Below, one piece after another: positions 53,064 through 62,105 of a stretch of DNA of 64,000 nucleotides. Under the pieces are notes generated by a model. It had not been told where the DNA came from and searched no databases. It was given only the letters and a program-made list of their open reading frames with translations. The translations under genes and the position numbers were made by a program. This stretch comes from Hydrogenophaga flava NBRC 102514. GTDB taxonomy: Bacteria; Pseudomonadota; Gammaproteobacteria; Burkholderiales; Burkholderiaceae_C. Position 1 is the first letter of the stretch. Every line of letters begins with the position of its first letter. Location of the stretch: positions 1-64,000 of the forward strand of contig NZ_BCTF01000022.1 in the NCBI RefSeq assembly GCF_001571145.1, given 5' to 3'.

Positions 53064-53888
53064 ATGAGCACCATCAACACCAACGTACAGTCCCTCAATG
53101 CACAACGCAACCTGGCCCAGTCCACTGGCTCTCTGTCCACCTCGATGCAGCGCCTGTCTTCCGGCCTGCGTGTGAACACGGCCAAGGACGACGCCGCCGG
53201 CCTGGCCATTGCCGAGCGCATGAACGCGCAGGTCAAGGGCATGAACGTCGCGATCCGCAACGCCAACGACGGCATCTCCCTGGCGCAGACCGCTGAAGGC
53301 GCACTGGGCCGCGTCGGCGACGCGCTGCAGCGCATGCGCGAACTGGCCGTGCAGTCGGCCAACGGTTCGAACTCCGACGACGACCGCGCCAACCTCGACG
53401 AGGAATACCAGGAACTGGCACTGGAAGTGACCCGCGTGCTGGACGGCACCAAGTTCAACGGCACCAACCTGCTGAACACCTCGGCCTCCCTGACCTTCCA
53501 GGTCGGCGCCGACAACGTGACCACCGACCAGATCGACATCGACACGACCGATCTGACCGCCGGCTCGGGCGTGACGGCCGTCGTGGCCGGCGCCATCGCC
53601 ACCAGCTCGGGTGCCCTGGCCGCCATGGACGACCTGGACGCCGCCATCGACGAGATCACGACCGCCCGCGCCACCTACGGTGCCAAGCAGAACCGCTTCG
53701 ACTCGGTGATCGCCAACCTGCAGGTCGCGTCCGAGAACCTGGCTGCGTCCCGTGGTCGCATCGTGGACGCGAACTTCGCGGTGGAAACCTCGAACCTGTC
53801 GCGCGGCCAGATCCTGCAACAGGCCGGCACCGCCATGGTGGCCCAGGCCAACCAGCTGCCCCAGGGCGTGCTGTCCCTGCTGCGCTGA
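53064..53888 (+). CDS. fliC: flagellin FliC
   Basis: 274 aa, a short flagellin. Conserved D0/D1 regions make up nearly all of it: N-terminal INTNVQSLNAQRNLAQSTGS, LSSGLRVNTAKDDAAGLAIA, and C-terminal ENLAASRGRIVDANFAVETS then QILQQAGTAMVAQANQLPQG. The surface-exposed D2/D3 part is nearly absent (about 150-185 only). A FliA promoter and a structured leader precede it. A strong UUCG hairpin follows. This is the only flagellin gene in the window. Confidence 0.97.
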   Translation: MSTINTNVQSLNAQRNLAQSTGSLSTSMQRLSSGLRVNTAKDDAAGLAIAERMNAQVKGMNVAIRNANDGISLAQTAEGALGRVGDALQRMRELAVQSANGSNSDDDRANLDEEYQELALEVTRVLDGTKFNGTNLLNTSASLTFQVGADNVTTDQIDIDTTDLTAGSGVTAVVAGAIATSSGALAAMDDLDAAIDEITTARATYGAKQNRFDSVIANLQVASENLAASRGRIVDANFAVETSNLSRGQILQQAGTAMVAQANQLPQGVLSLLR

Positions 53889-53903
53889 TTCACGACACCG
53901 TTT

Positions 53904-53925
53904 CGTCACACCTTCGGGTGTGGCG
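53904..53925 (+). terminator. C(UUCG)G hairpin after fliC
   Basis: CGTCACACC-TTCG-GGTGTGGCG forms a 9-bp stem with an extra-stable UUCG tetraloop, 15 bp after the fliC stop. There is no T tract, so it may act as partial terminator or 3' stabiliser that lets fliC mRNA accumulate above fliD. Confidence 0.6.
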
Positions 53926-54038
53926 ACCGGCGACGGCGGCACCCCGGTGCCCCGTCGCGTCGTCTTTCGGGGCATGCACCGATCGCATGCAGCCCGCGTG
54001 CGATGGGTACATCCCGTCGGGGATGACAAGGAGCGCCC

Positions 54039-55454
54039 ATGGCCACCATCTCGTCACCAGGCATCGCCAGCGGCCTGGACATCCAGAGCATCGTCTCGCA
54101 ACTCGTCGCCCTGGAAAAGGCGCCCCTGACCCAGCTGAAGTCGCAGGCCTCCTCCCTGCAGACCAAGCTCTCGACCATGGGCACCATCAAGTCCCAGGTG
54201 TCGGCGCTCGGCGATGCCGCGGCCAAACTGTCCAAGGACACAGGCTGGAATGGGGTCAAGGCCACCTCGTCCAACCCGTCCGCCATCGGCGTGACGGTCA
54301 AGGCCGGCGCGCCCGCCACCTCGATCACCATGGAGGTGCAGAACCTGGCCAAGGCCCAGTCCACCGCCTCCGCCGCCGTGACCACGGGCACCGCCATGGG
54401 CACCGGCAGCATGACCATCGAACTCGGCCAGTGGAGCGGCAGCAGCTTCACCGCCGGCAGCGGCACACCGGTCACCATCGACATCGAAGCAGGTGACGAC
54501 TCCTTGTCGGACATCGCCGCCAAGATCAACGAGTCCGACGCCGGCGTGAGCGCCACCGTGCTGCGCGACGCCTCGGGCGAGCGCCTGCTGGTGCGCTCCA
54601 AGGCCACGGGTGAAGAGAACGCCTTCCGCATCACGGTCGCCGACGACGACGGCGACGACACCGACGCCACCGGCCTCTCGCGCCTGGCCTTCAGCGTCGG
54701 CAATGCCAACGGCATGTCGCGCTCGCAGAGCGCCGAGAACGCGCAGGCCACCATCAACGGTGTGCCCGTCACCTCGGCCAGCAACACGCTCAGCGGCACC
54801 CTCACGGGCATGACGATCCAGCTCAGCCAGGAGACCACGGCGCCGGTGAACATCGATGTGACCAACGACACCGAGGCCATCCGCAGCAACGTCAAGGCCT
54901 TTGTCGATGCGTACAACACGCTCAACACGACGCTGACCAGCGCCCTGCGCTACGACGAGGCCACCAAGATCGCTGGCCCCTTGCAAGGCGACGCCACCAC
55001 GGTGGGCCTGCAGAACGCCCTGCGCGGCATGATGCGATCGGTGTCCGCCAGCACGCCCTACAGCCGCCTCTCCGACGTCGGCATCGCGCTGAAGTCCGGC
55101 GGCAAGCTGGAGATCGACGCGACCAAGATGGACGCCGCGATGGAAAACCTGGACGACCTCAAGGCCCTGTTCACGTCCACCAGCAGCGACCCCACGGCGA
55201 CCGGCTTCGGCTGGAAGATCAAGAAGTTCGCGGAGGGCCTCATCGACGCCGACGGCACGGTTTCCAACAAGACCGATGCCCTGAAGGCCTCGATCAAGCG
55301 CAACTCCCTGGACCAGGACCGCGTCAACGAAAAAGCCGCGCGCTCCGAGAAGCGCCTGCTGGCCCAGTACAACGCCATGGACGCTGCCGTGGGCTCGCTC
55401 AATGGCCTGAGCGCTTTCGTCAGCCAGCAGATCATCATGTGGAACAAGAGCTGA
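54039..55454 (+). CDS. fliD: filament cap protein FliD (HAP2)
   Basis: 471 aa. FliD caps the filament and guides flagellin folding. The N-terminus SSPGIASGLDIQSIVSQLVA and the C-terminal coiled region (YNAMDAAVGSLNGLSAFVSQ) are diagnostic. The variable central part (about 110-300) is rich in Thr/Ala. AAGGAG precedes the ATG. It starts 150 bp after fliC, on the same strand. Confidence 0.95.
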   Translation: MATISSPGIASGLDIQSIVSQLVALEKAPLTQLKSQASSLQTKLSTMGTIKSQVSALGDAAAKLSKDTGWNGVKATSSNPSAIGVTVKAGAPATSITMEVQNLAKAQSTASAAVTTGTAMGTGSMTIELGQWSGSSFTAGSGTPVTIDIEAGDDSLSDIAAKINESDAGVSATVLRDASGERLLVRSKATGEENAFRITVADDDGDDTDATGLSRLAFSVGNANGMSRSQSAENAQATINGVPVTSASNTLSGTLTGMTIQLSQETTAPVNIDVTNDTEAIRSNVKAFVDAYNTLNTTLTSALRYDEATKIAGPLQGDATTVGLQNALRGMMRSVSASTPYSRLSDVGIALKSGGKLEIDATKMDAAMENLDDLKALFTSTSSDPTATGFGWKIKKFAEGLIDADGTVSNKTDALKASIKRNSLDQDRVNEKAARSEKRLLAQYNAMDAAVGSLNGLSAFVSQQIIMWNKS

Positions 55455-55534
55455 CGCAAATGAACACTTCCGTGACTACAGTCCCTCTCGCGGATGCCGA
55501 TAAAAAAAGGCATCAGCAACAAGGAACCGACACC

Positions 55535-55969
55535 ATGTTCACTTCTGCCAGCCACCGCGCCGCCTCTGCCTACAAACGCGTTGCCGCCGAAACCAGCGTG
55601 CAGGGCGCCGACCCTCACACCCTGGTGGGTCTGCTGTTCGACGCACTGCTGCAGTCGATCTCCGAAGCCCGCGGCGCCATGGTGCGCGGCGACATCGCCG
55701 CCAAGGGTGCCGCGCTCGGCAAGGCCGTGCGCATCCTGGAGGAAGGACTCAAGGCCGGCCTGAACCTGCGCGAAGGGGGCGAGATCGCCGCCAACCTGCG
55801 CGATCTCTATGCCTACAGCACGCTGCGGCTGACCCAGGGCAACCTGCGCAACGATCCCGCGGCGCTGGAAGAGGTGAGCAAGCTCATCGAGCCCGTGGCG
55901 GCGTCGTGGAAGCTCATCGGGGGCCCGGGCCCCGCCTACCTGCAGCCCGTTGCGGGCCGTGGAGCCTGA
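55535..55969 (+). CDS. fliS: flagellin export chaperone FliS
   Basis: 144 aa. FliS prevents flagellin polymerisation in the cytoplasm. The core AASAYKRVAAETSVQGADPH, TLVGLLFDALLQSISEARGA and LRDLYAYSTLRLTQGNLRND match the family helices. ATG 55535 is preferred because the family N-terminus starts there; upstream in-frame codons overlap the fliD end region. It lies 80 bp after fliD. Confidence 0.93.
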   Translation: MFTSASHRAASAYKRVAAETSVQGADPHTLVGLLFDALLQSISEARGAMVRGDIAAKGAALGKAVRILEEGLKAGLNLREGGEIAANLRDLYAYSTLRLTQGNLRNDPAALEEVSKLIEPVAASWKLIGGPGPAYLQPVAGRGA

Positions 55970-55971
55970 TC

Positions 55972-56265
55972 ATGGAGCACAGCTTGCTGGACTACTACAA
56001 AGCCATCGAATCCGCCAGCCAGCGCATGCTGGAGGCCGCCCGCGTGGAAGACTGGGACCAGATCGTGCATCTGGAGGGCACCTGCGCAGTGCTGATCGCC
56101 CAGCTGCGCCACAAGTCGCGCAACATGAAGCTGGCGCCCGACGAGCGCAAGGAAAAGGCCAAGATCATGCAGCGCATCCTGCGCGCCGACGCCGAGATCC
56201 GCTGCCTGGCCGAACCCTGGCTGGGCGACCTCGAACAGCTGATGGACGCCAAGCAGGTGCACTGA
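55972..56265 (+). CDS. fliT: FliT-like chaperone
   Basis: 97 aa, 2 bp after fliS. It is a small helical protein (LLDYYKAIESASQRMLEAAR, LAPDERKEKAKIMQRILRAD). FliT is a chaperone for FliD, and in enteric bacteria it also inhibits FlhDC. Sequence conservation is low, so the name rests on size, helices and the fliD-fliS-fliT order. The stop lies inside the following terminator stem. Confidence 0.8.
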   Translation: MEHSLLDYYKAIESASQRMLEAARVEDWDQIVHLEGTCAVLIAQLRHKSRNMKLAPDERKEKAKIMQRILRADAEIRCLAEPWLGDLEQLMDAKQVH

Positions 56266-56292
56266 ACAAAGCCCGCCACGCGGGCTTTGTTC
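56264..56292. terminator. bidirectional terminator between fliT and fliE
   Basis: GAACAAAGCCCGC (56264-56276), loop CAC, GCGGGCTTTGTTC (56280-56292): a 13-bp perfect stem. It overlaps the stop codons of both convergent genes and serves both directions. Confidence 0.85.
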
Positions 56293-56614
56293 AAACAGAC
56301 ATATTCATGATGTCGGTGTAGGCCTGGACCATGCGGTTGCGCACATGCATGGTGGCCTGAAAGCCGATCTGGGCCTTCTGCATTGCGAGCATGGTCTCTT
56401 CCAGGCTCACGTTGGGGTTGCCCTTCTGCACTTCGTTCTGCAGCTGGGAGGCCTCGTTCTGGGCCTTGCTCACCGATTGAAGGGCGGTCTTGAAGTTGTC
56501 GGCAAAGCCGCTGCCGACACCGCCCACGCCGGCCGACGCGCCACCGCGCGCAGCCGCAGGGCGGCCGATGCCGTTGACGGCCTGGCTGTTCAGGGCATTG
56601 ATTCGCAGGTCCAT
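56291..56614 (-). CDS. fliE: hook-basal body protein FliE
   Basis: 107 aa. FliE links the MS ring to the proximal rod. The C-terminal half VSLEETMLAMQKAQIGFQAT then RNRMVQAYTDIMNMSV is the conserved FliE domain; the N-terminal half is variable. It is transcribed alone, divergent from fliF and convergent with fliT. Confidence 0.95.
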   Translation of the reverse strand: MDLRINALNSQAVNGIGRPAAARGGASAGVGGVGSGFADNFKTALQSVSKAQNEASQLQNEVQKGNPNVSLEETMLAMQKAQIGFQATMHVRNRMVQAYTDIMNMSV

Positions 56615-56682
56615 GGCGGTGTCCTTTCACTCTGACGGGTGCTGGACTCGATGCTAGTGAGAGGCCCCCTTCCGCGCGCCGG

Positions 56683-56710
56683 GAATAGGGGGTCAAAGGC
56701 GGCCTTTTTC
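56683..56710. promoter_or_regulatory. degenerate FlhDC-like dyad between fliE and fliF
   Basis: GAATAGGG (56683-56690) and CCTTTTTC (56703-56710) are inverted half-site-like elements 12 bp apart. The left half matches the fliL site closely; the right is weak. It lies between divergent class 2 genes. Confidence 0.35.
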
Positions 56711-56797
56711 ATGGCTATGCCGGGGTGAGCGGGACCGGATACTCGGTCGCAACAGGGGAGATTCCCCCACTTGCCGACCCACTTCGAAGCCCCCGCC

Positions 56798-58462
56798 ATG
56801 AGCACTGCCGTCGCCGAAATGGACCTTGCACCCGAGAACCGCAACGCGCTGAGCGCCGGACTCTCACGTCTGGACCGCGCGCAGAAGATCAAGATGGGCC
56901 TGGGCGCCTTCGGCCTGCTGGCGATCGCCATCGCCCTGTTCTTCATGGGCCGCCAGCCCGACTGGAAGGTGCTCTACAACAACCTGGGCGACAAGGACGG
57001 CGGGGCCATCATCGCGCAGCTGACGACGATGAACGTGCCCTACAAGTACACCGAGGGCGGCGGCGCCATCATGGTGCCGGCCGACAAGGTGCACGACACC
57101 CGCCTGCGCCTGGCCTCCCAGGGCCTGCCCAAGGGTTCGGTCAGCGGTTTCGAGCTGATGGAGGCCAACCGCTTCGGCATGACCCAGTTCCAGGAGCGCC
57201 TGACCTTCCAGCGCGGCCTCGAAGGCGAGCTCACCCGCTCGATCCAGTCGCTCTCCTCGGTGCAGGCCGCGCGCGTGCACCTGGCCCTGCCGAACCAGAA
57301 CGGCTTCTTCCGTGAACAGCAGAAGCCCAGCGCCTCGGTGCTGCTGACCCTGCACCCCGGCCACACGCTGGACAAGGCGCAGATCGCCGGCATCGTGCAC
57401 CTGGTCGCCTCCAGCGTGCCCGAACTCAACCCCAAGGCCGTCAGCGTCGTCGACGACGCCGGCACCCTGCTCTCGGCCACGCCCGACGGCATGGCCCAGG
57501 GCGCCGACACCCAGAAGCTGCAGTACACCCAGCAAATGGAGCAGCTCTACACCCGCCGCATCCTGGACATGATCGAGCCCCTGGTGGGCGCCGGCAACGT
57601 CAAGGCCCAGGTCAGCGCCGACATCGACTTCTCGCAGGCCGAGTCCACCTCCGAGCAGCACCGGCCCAACCAGGGCGGTGAGCCCGGCGCGGTGCGCAGC
57701 CAGCAGCTCGTCGAGGACGGCACCCCCGCCCAGGCCCAGCCCGCGGGCGTGCCCGGTGCCACCACCAACCAGCCCCCGGCCACCGGCACCGCCCCCATCA
57801 ACGGCGCCGCCGCACCGCTGGGCGTGGCCAGCAACGCCGACAAGGCCGGCACGATGCGCAAGGAATCGGTCATCAACTACGAGATCGACAAGACCGTTCG
57901 TACCGTGCGCGAGGCCAGCGGCACCGTCAAGCGCCTGACCGCAGCCGTGGTGGTGAACCACCGCAGCGTCACCGACAAGACGGGCAAGGTCGTCACCACC
58001 GCCATCCCGCCCGAACAGCTGGAGCAGATGACCGCCCTGGTGCGCGAGACCATCGGCTTCAACAAGGATCGGGGCGACTCGGTCAACGTGGTCAACGCCG
58101 TGTTCAACGTGCCCGCGCCGGTCGAGGAAGTGCCCGTGGCCTGGTGGAAGCAGCCCGAGAACATGGAACTGGCCCGCAGCCTGGCCTGGCCGGTCGGCGC
58201 CCTGGGCGTGGCCCTGCTGATCCTCATGGGCATGGTGCGCCCGGGCATGAAGATGATGCGCCAGCCCGTGGTCACCAAGACCGAGGAAAAGGCCAAGGTG
58301 CAGCAGCTCGACGCCGTGCTCGACGAGGCGCCCGAGCGCCCGGGCCTGCCGATGCCGGAGGAAAACCAGCGCCTAGTCGACGCCAAGCGGCTGGCGCTGG
58401 AGAACCCGATGGCGGTGGCGAACATCGTCAAGAGCTGGGTCAACGGCGAAGCGCCCGCGTAA
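56798..58462 (+). CDS. fliF: flagellar MS-ring protein FliF
   Basis: 554 aa. FliF forms the MS ring in the inner membrane. Two transmembrane segments (about 35-55 and about 455-480) flank the periplasmic domain, with the YscJ-like LYNNLGDKDGGAIIAQLTTM and DKVHDTRLRLASQGLPKGSV regions. The C-terminal FliG-binding segment is NPMAVANIVKSWVNG. ATG 56798 is preferred; an in-frame TTG at 56771 would extend it by nine residues. First gene of fliFGHIJK. Confidence 0.95.
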   Translation: MSTAVAEMDLAPENRNALSAGLSRLDRAQKIKMGLGAFGLLAIAIALFFMGRQPDWKVLYNNLGDKDGGAIIAQLTTMNVPYKYTEGGGAIMVPADKVHDTRLRLASQGLPKGSVSGFELMEANRFGMTQFQERLTFQRGLEGELTRSIQSLSSVQAARVHLALPNQNGFFREQQKPSASVLLTLHPGHTLDKAQIAGIVHLVASSVPELNPKAVSVVDDAGTLLSATPDGMAQGADTQKLQYTQQMEQLYTRRILDMIEPLVGAGNVKAQVSADIDFSQAESTSEQHRPNQGGEPGAVRSQQLVEDGTPAQAQPAGVPGATTNQPPATGTAPINGAAAPLGVASNADKAGTMRKESVINYEIDKTVRTVREASGTVKRLTAAVVVNHRSVTDKTGKVVTTAIPPEQLEQMTALVRETIGFNKDRGDSVNVVNAVFNVPAPVEEVPVAWWKQPENMELARSLAWPVGALGVALLILMGMVRPGMKMMRQPVVTKTEEKAKVQQLDAVLDEAPERPGLPMPEENQRLVDAKRLALENPMAVANIVKSWVNGEAPA

Positions 58463-58483
58463 GCGAGCCAAGGAAAGACGATC

Positions 58484-59479
58484 ATGGAAGAACAGGGAAT
58501 CCAGGACGCCGCGATCTTCCTCATGACGCTGGGCGAGGAAGAGGCGGCCGAGGTCTTCAAGCACCTGAGCCCCAAGGAAGTGCAGAAGCTGGGCGAGGCC
58601 ATCGCCAAGACCCGCGCCGTGTCCCACGAGCGGGTCGAGCAGGTGATGCAGAAGTTCACCTCCGTGGCCTCCTCGCAGAGCCTGCTGGTGTCCGACACCG
58701 ACAACTACGTGCGTTCGGTGCTGCGCCGCGCCCTGGGCGACGACAAGGCCGCACTGCTGATCGACCGCATCCTGCAGGGCGGCGATGTATCGGGCATCGA
58801 GAGCCTGAAGTGGATGGACCCGCTCTCCATCGCCGAACTGCTGCGCAACGAGCATCCGCAGATCGTCGCAGCCATCCTGGTGCACCTCGAATCGGACCAG
58901 ACCGCCGACGTGCTGAAGAACTTCACCGAGCGCACCCGCAACGACGTGATGCTGCGCATCGCCACGCTCGAAGGCATCCAGCCCACCGCGCTCAAGGACC
59001 TCAACGAGGTGCTCTACAAGGTGCTGGCTGGTGGCGACAAGATCCGCAAGACCTCGATGGGCGGCGTCAAGACCGCGGCCGAGATCATCAACATGATGGG
59101 CAACCAGATCGAGACCTCGGTGATCGAGTCGATCCGCAACTTCGACGCCGATCTGGCCCAGAAGATCATGGACAAGATGTTCACCTTCGAAGACCTGCTC
59201 AAACTCGACGGCAAGTCGATCCAGCTGGTGCTCAAGGAAGTGGCGTCCGAGTCGCTGGTGATCGCGCTCAAGGGTGCTTCCACGGAGCTGCGCGAACTGG
59301 TCTTCGCCAACATGTCGACGCGTGCCGCCGAAGGCCTGCGCGACGACCTCGAATCGCGCGGACCGGTCCGCCTGTCCGAGGTGGAAGCCCAGCAGAAAGA
59401 GATCCTGAAGATAGTCCGGCGCCTGTCCGAAGAAGGACAGATCGCGATCGGCGGAGGCGACGATGAAGGCTTCGTCTAA
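58484..59479 (+). CDS. fliG: flagellar motor switch protein FliG
   Basis: 331 aa, exact family size. FliG transmits torque from MotA to the rotor. Three domains are seen: N (DAAIFLMTLGEEEAAEVFKH), M with the EHPQ motif (LLRNEHPQIVAAILVHLESD), and C with the charged helix (LVFANMSTRAAEGLRDDLES) and the ending [12 protein letters not shown]. It lies 21 bp after fliF and overlaps fliH by 17 bp. Confidence 0.97.
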   Translation: MEEQGIQDAAIFLMTLGEEEAAEVFKHLSPKEVQKLGEAIAKTRAVSHERVEQVMQKFTSVASSQSLLVSDTDNYVRSVLRRALGDDKAALLIDRILQGGDVSGIESLKWMDPLSIAELLRNEHPQIVAAILVHLESDQTADVLKNFTERTRNDVMLRIATLEGIQPTALKDLNEVLYKVLAGGDKIRKTSMGGVKTAAEIINMMGNQIETSVIESIRNFDADLAQKIMDKMFTFEDLLKLDGKSIQLVLKEVASESLVIALKGASTELRELVFANMSTRAAEGLRDDLESRGPVRLSEVEAQQKEILKIVRRLSEEGQIAIGGGDDEGFV

Positions 59480-60176
59480 GCCCAGCGCGCACACCCGCTT
59501 CATCCCGCGGGAGGAAATCGACGGCGTTTCGGCCTGGCACTTCTCGTCCATGGACGGCAGCGACACGCTGCCGGTCTCGGCGGTGGCGGTGGCGGCCGAG
59601 TCCGAACCCGACAGGGCCCTGGAGGAAGCGCTGCACGAGGCCCGCCAGCAGGCCTATGCCGACGGCTTCGCCCACGGCCACGACACCGGCAGCAAAGAGG
59701 TGCGCGACGCGCTTGAAGCCGCGATGCGCCGCACCATCGAAGAGACCGGCGTGCGCATGGGCCAGATGCTGCACGGCATGGCCGAACAGCTGATCGCCGC
59801 CGAGCAGAAGATCGGCCGCCAGATCCTGGACCTGGCCTGCGACGTCGCGCGCCAGGTCGTGCGGCAGGAGCTGCAGGGCAACACCGGCCACCTGCGCGCC
59901 GTGATCGGCGAGGCGCTGGAGCAGATCGTCGAGGACGGCCTGCCCGCCACCGTGCGCATGCACCCCGACGACCTCGCGCTGATGCGCGGTGCGCTGGTGG
60001 AGACCCTTGGAGAGAACGCCCCCGATTTCGTGGCGGACGTGACCATCACCCCCGGCGGCTGCCTGCTGCAGACCCCGGGCGCGACGGTGGACGCCACCAT
60101 CGAGAAGCGCTGGTCACGGGCCCTGGGCAACCTGGGCATGGACGAACCCTGGAACCCGGAGGCGGGCGATGTCTGA
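59463..60176 (+). CDS. fliH: flagellar export ATPase regulator FliH
   Basis: 237 aa. FliH holds FliI inactive and links it to the C ring. The N-terminus has an Ala/Glu-rich helix ([20 protein letters not shown]), and the C-terminal domain (about 120-225) is the FliH/HrpE family ([20 protein letters not shown]). Overlaps fliG by 17 bp and fliI by 8 bp, so translation is coupled. Confidence 0.92.
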   Translation: MKASSKPSAHTRFIPREEIDGVSAWHFSSMDGSDTLPVSAVAVAAESEPDRALEEALHEARQQAYADGFAHGHDTGSKEVRDALEAAMRRTIEETGVRMGQMLHGMAEQLIAAEQKIGRQILDLACDVARQVVRQELQGNTGHLRAVIGEALEQIVEDGLPATVRMHPDDLALMRGALVETLGENAPDFVADVTITPGGCLLQTPGATVDATIEKRWSRALGNLGMDEPWNPEAGDV

Positions 60177-61638
60177 ACCCGACGGCCGCTGGGCCCAGTA
60201 CATGGACGACCTGCGCATCGGCGCCAACGTGCACACCCCGCTGGAGGTGCGCGGCACGCTGACCCGCCTGGCCGGTCTGGTGCTTGAGGCCGTGGGCCTG
60301 CGCGTGCCGGTCGGTTCGCAGTGCCTGATCGCCAATGGCAAACGCGAACCCGTGCTGGCCGAGGTGGTGGGCTTTGCCGGCAACCGCGCCTTCCTGATGC
60401 CCGCGGGCGACACCCGCGGCCTGGCCAGCGGCGCCAGCGTGACCCCGCTGGCACCCTACCGCCCGGTCCCGCGCATGGGCCAGGTCAACAAGCCGCCATC
60501 GGCCGGCGACCGCGGGCTGCTGCGCCTGCCGCTGGGCCGGGGCCTGCTGGGCCGCGTGGTCGACTCGCACGGCAACCCGATGGACCACATGGGGCCGATC
60601 ACCGAGGTCGACATCGAGCCCATGAACCAGGCGCCGCTGAACGCGATGGACCGCGACCCGGTGCGCGAATCGCTGGACACCGGCGTGCGCGCCATCAACG
60701 CCCTGCTCACCGTCGGCCGCGGCCAGCGCCTGGGCCTGTTCGCCGGCTCCGGCGTCGGCAAGTCGGTGCTGCTGGGCATGATGGCCCGCTACACCAAGGC
60801 CGACGTGATCGTGGTGGGCCTGATCGGCGAGCGTGGCCGCGAGGTGAAGGAATTCATCGAGGACATCCTGGGCGAGGACGGCCGCAAGCGCTCCGTCGTC
60901 GTCGCCGCGCCGGCCGACGCGCCGCCGCTGGTGCGCATGCAGGGCGCCGCCTACGCCACCGCGATTGCCGAGCGCTTCCGCGACGACGGCCTGCACGTGC
61001 TGCTGCTGATGGATTCGCTCACCCGCTACGCGATGGCGCAGCGCGAGATCGCGCTGGCCATCGGCGAGCCGCCGGCCACCAAGGGCTACCCGCCGTCCTG
61101 CTTTGCCAAGCTGCCGCAGCTGGTGGAGCGCAGCGGCAACGGCCTCAACGGCGTGGGCTCGATCACCGCCTTCTACACCGTGCTGTCCGAAGGCGACGAC
61201 CAGCAGGACCCGATCGCCGACGCGGCGCGCGCCATCCTGGACGGCCACATCGTGCTCTCGCGCGCGCTGGCCGAGTCGGGCCACTACCCCGCCATCGACG
61301 TCGAGGCCTCGGCCTCGCGCGTGATGCACAGCGTGGCCAGCCCGCAGCACCTGGAGCTGGCGCGCAAGTTCCGCAACTACTACTCGCGCTACATGAAGAG
61401 CCGCGACCTGATCCAGCTGGGTGCCTACGCCGCCGGCAGCGACCCGGAGACGGACCGCGCCATCGTGCTCTACCCAGCGCTGCAGCGCTTCCTGATGCAG
61501 GACATGCGCGAGGCCGCGACCATGGAACACAGCCTGCAGCAGCTGGCTGTGGCGCTGCAGGAAGACAAGCCCGCCCGCGACGGCCGCGGTGCGCGCGGGC
61601 ACGCCAACCACAACCTGTATGAAGGAACCCACGCATGA
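60169..61638 (+). CDS. fliI: flagellar export ATPase FliI
   Basis: 489 aa. FliI energises export and resembles the F1 beta subunit. Walker A ([13 protein letters not shown], about residues 191-203), Walker B region ([20 protein letters not shown]), [20 protein letters not shown] and the C-terminal helical domain are complete. The length exceeds the enteric protein by about 30 residues, mainly an extended C-terminus ([17 protein letters not shown]). Confidence 0.96.
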   Translation: MSEPDGRWAQYMDDLRIGANVHTPLEVRGTLTRLAGLVLEAVGLRVPVGSQCLIANGKREPVLAEVVGFAGNRAFLMPAGDTRGLASGASVTPLAPYRPVPRMGQVNKPPSAGDRGLLRLPLGRGLLGRVVDSHGNPMDHMGPITEVDIEPMNQAPLNAMDRDPVRESLDTGVRAINALLTVGRGQRLGLFAGSGVGKSVLLGMMARYTKADVIVVGLIGERGREVKEFIEDILGEDGRKRSVVVAAPADAPPLVRMQGAAYATAIAERFRDDGLHVLLLMDSLTRYAMAQREIALAIGEPPATKGYPPSCFAKLPQLVERSGNGLNGVGSITAFYTVLSEGDDQQDPIADAARAILDGHIVLSRALAESGHYPAIDVEASASRVMHSVASPQHLELARKFRNYYSRYMKSRDLIQLGAYAAGSDPETDRAIVLYPALQRFLMQDMREAATMEHSLQQLAVALQEDKPARDGRGARGHANHNLYEGTHA

Positions 61639-62105
61639 GCAACCTGCAGACACTGCACAAGGTGGTGGACCTGGCCACCCGGCGCCGCGACGACGCGCTC
61701 ACCGCGCTCGGCCAAGCCCAGCGTGAACTGCAGGCGGCGCAGGCCCAGATGAACCAGCTGCGCAACTACGCCGACGAGGCGCTGCAGCGCTGGGCGCAGC
61801 GCAGCACCACGGGCGGCGTGGACGCCAACCTGCTGCACCACCACCGCCAGTTCATGGAGAAGATCACCCACGCCATCGAGTTCCAGCAGGCCGTGCAGCG
61901 CAGCCGGGAGGAGGTGGTCGAACGCGTCCAGGCCCAGGTGTATGCCGCCGAGCGCGATGTCGCCGGCCTGCGCAAGTACGCCGAGCGCAAGCAGCAGGCG
62001 ATCGAACACCGCGCCATGCGCCAGGAACAGAAGGCCACCGACGAGATGGCGCTGACCATCCACCTGCGCCAGGCCCTGTCGGCCGCCCACGGAGCCCGTT
62101 CATGA
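61635..62105 (+). CDS. fliJ: flagellar export protein FliJ
   Basis: 156 aa. FliJ is an antiparallel coiled coil that connects FliI and FlhA. The helical pattern is plain ([60 protein letters not shown]). It overlaps fliI and fliK by 4 bp each (ATGA). Confidence 0.92.
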   Translation: MSNLQTLHKVVDLATRRRDDALTALGQAQRELQAAQAQMNQLRNYADEALQRWAQRSTTGGVDANLLHHHRQFMEKITHAIEFQQAVQRSREEVVERVQAQVYAAERDVAGLRKYAERKQQAIEHRAMRQEQKATDEMALTIHLRQALSAAHGARS

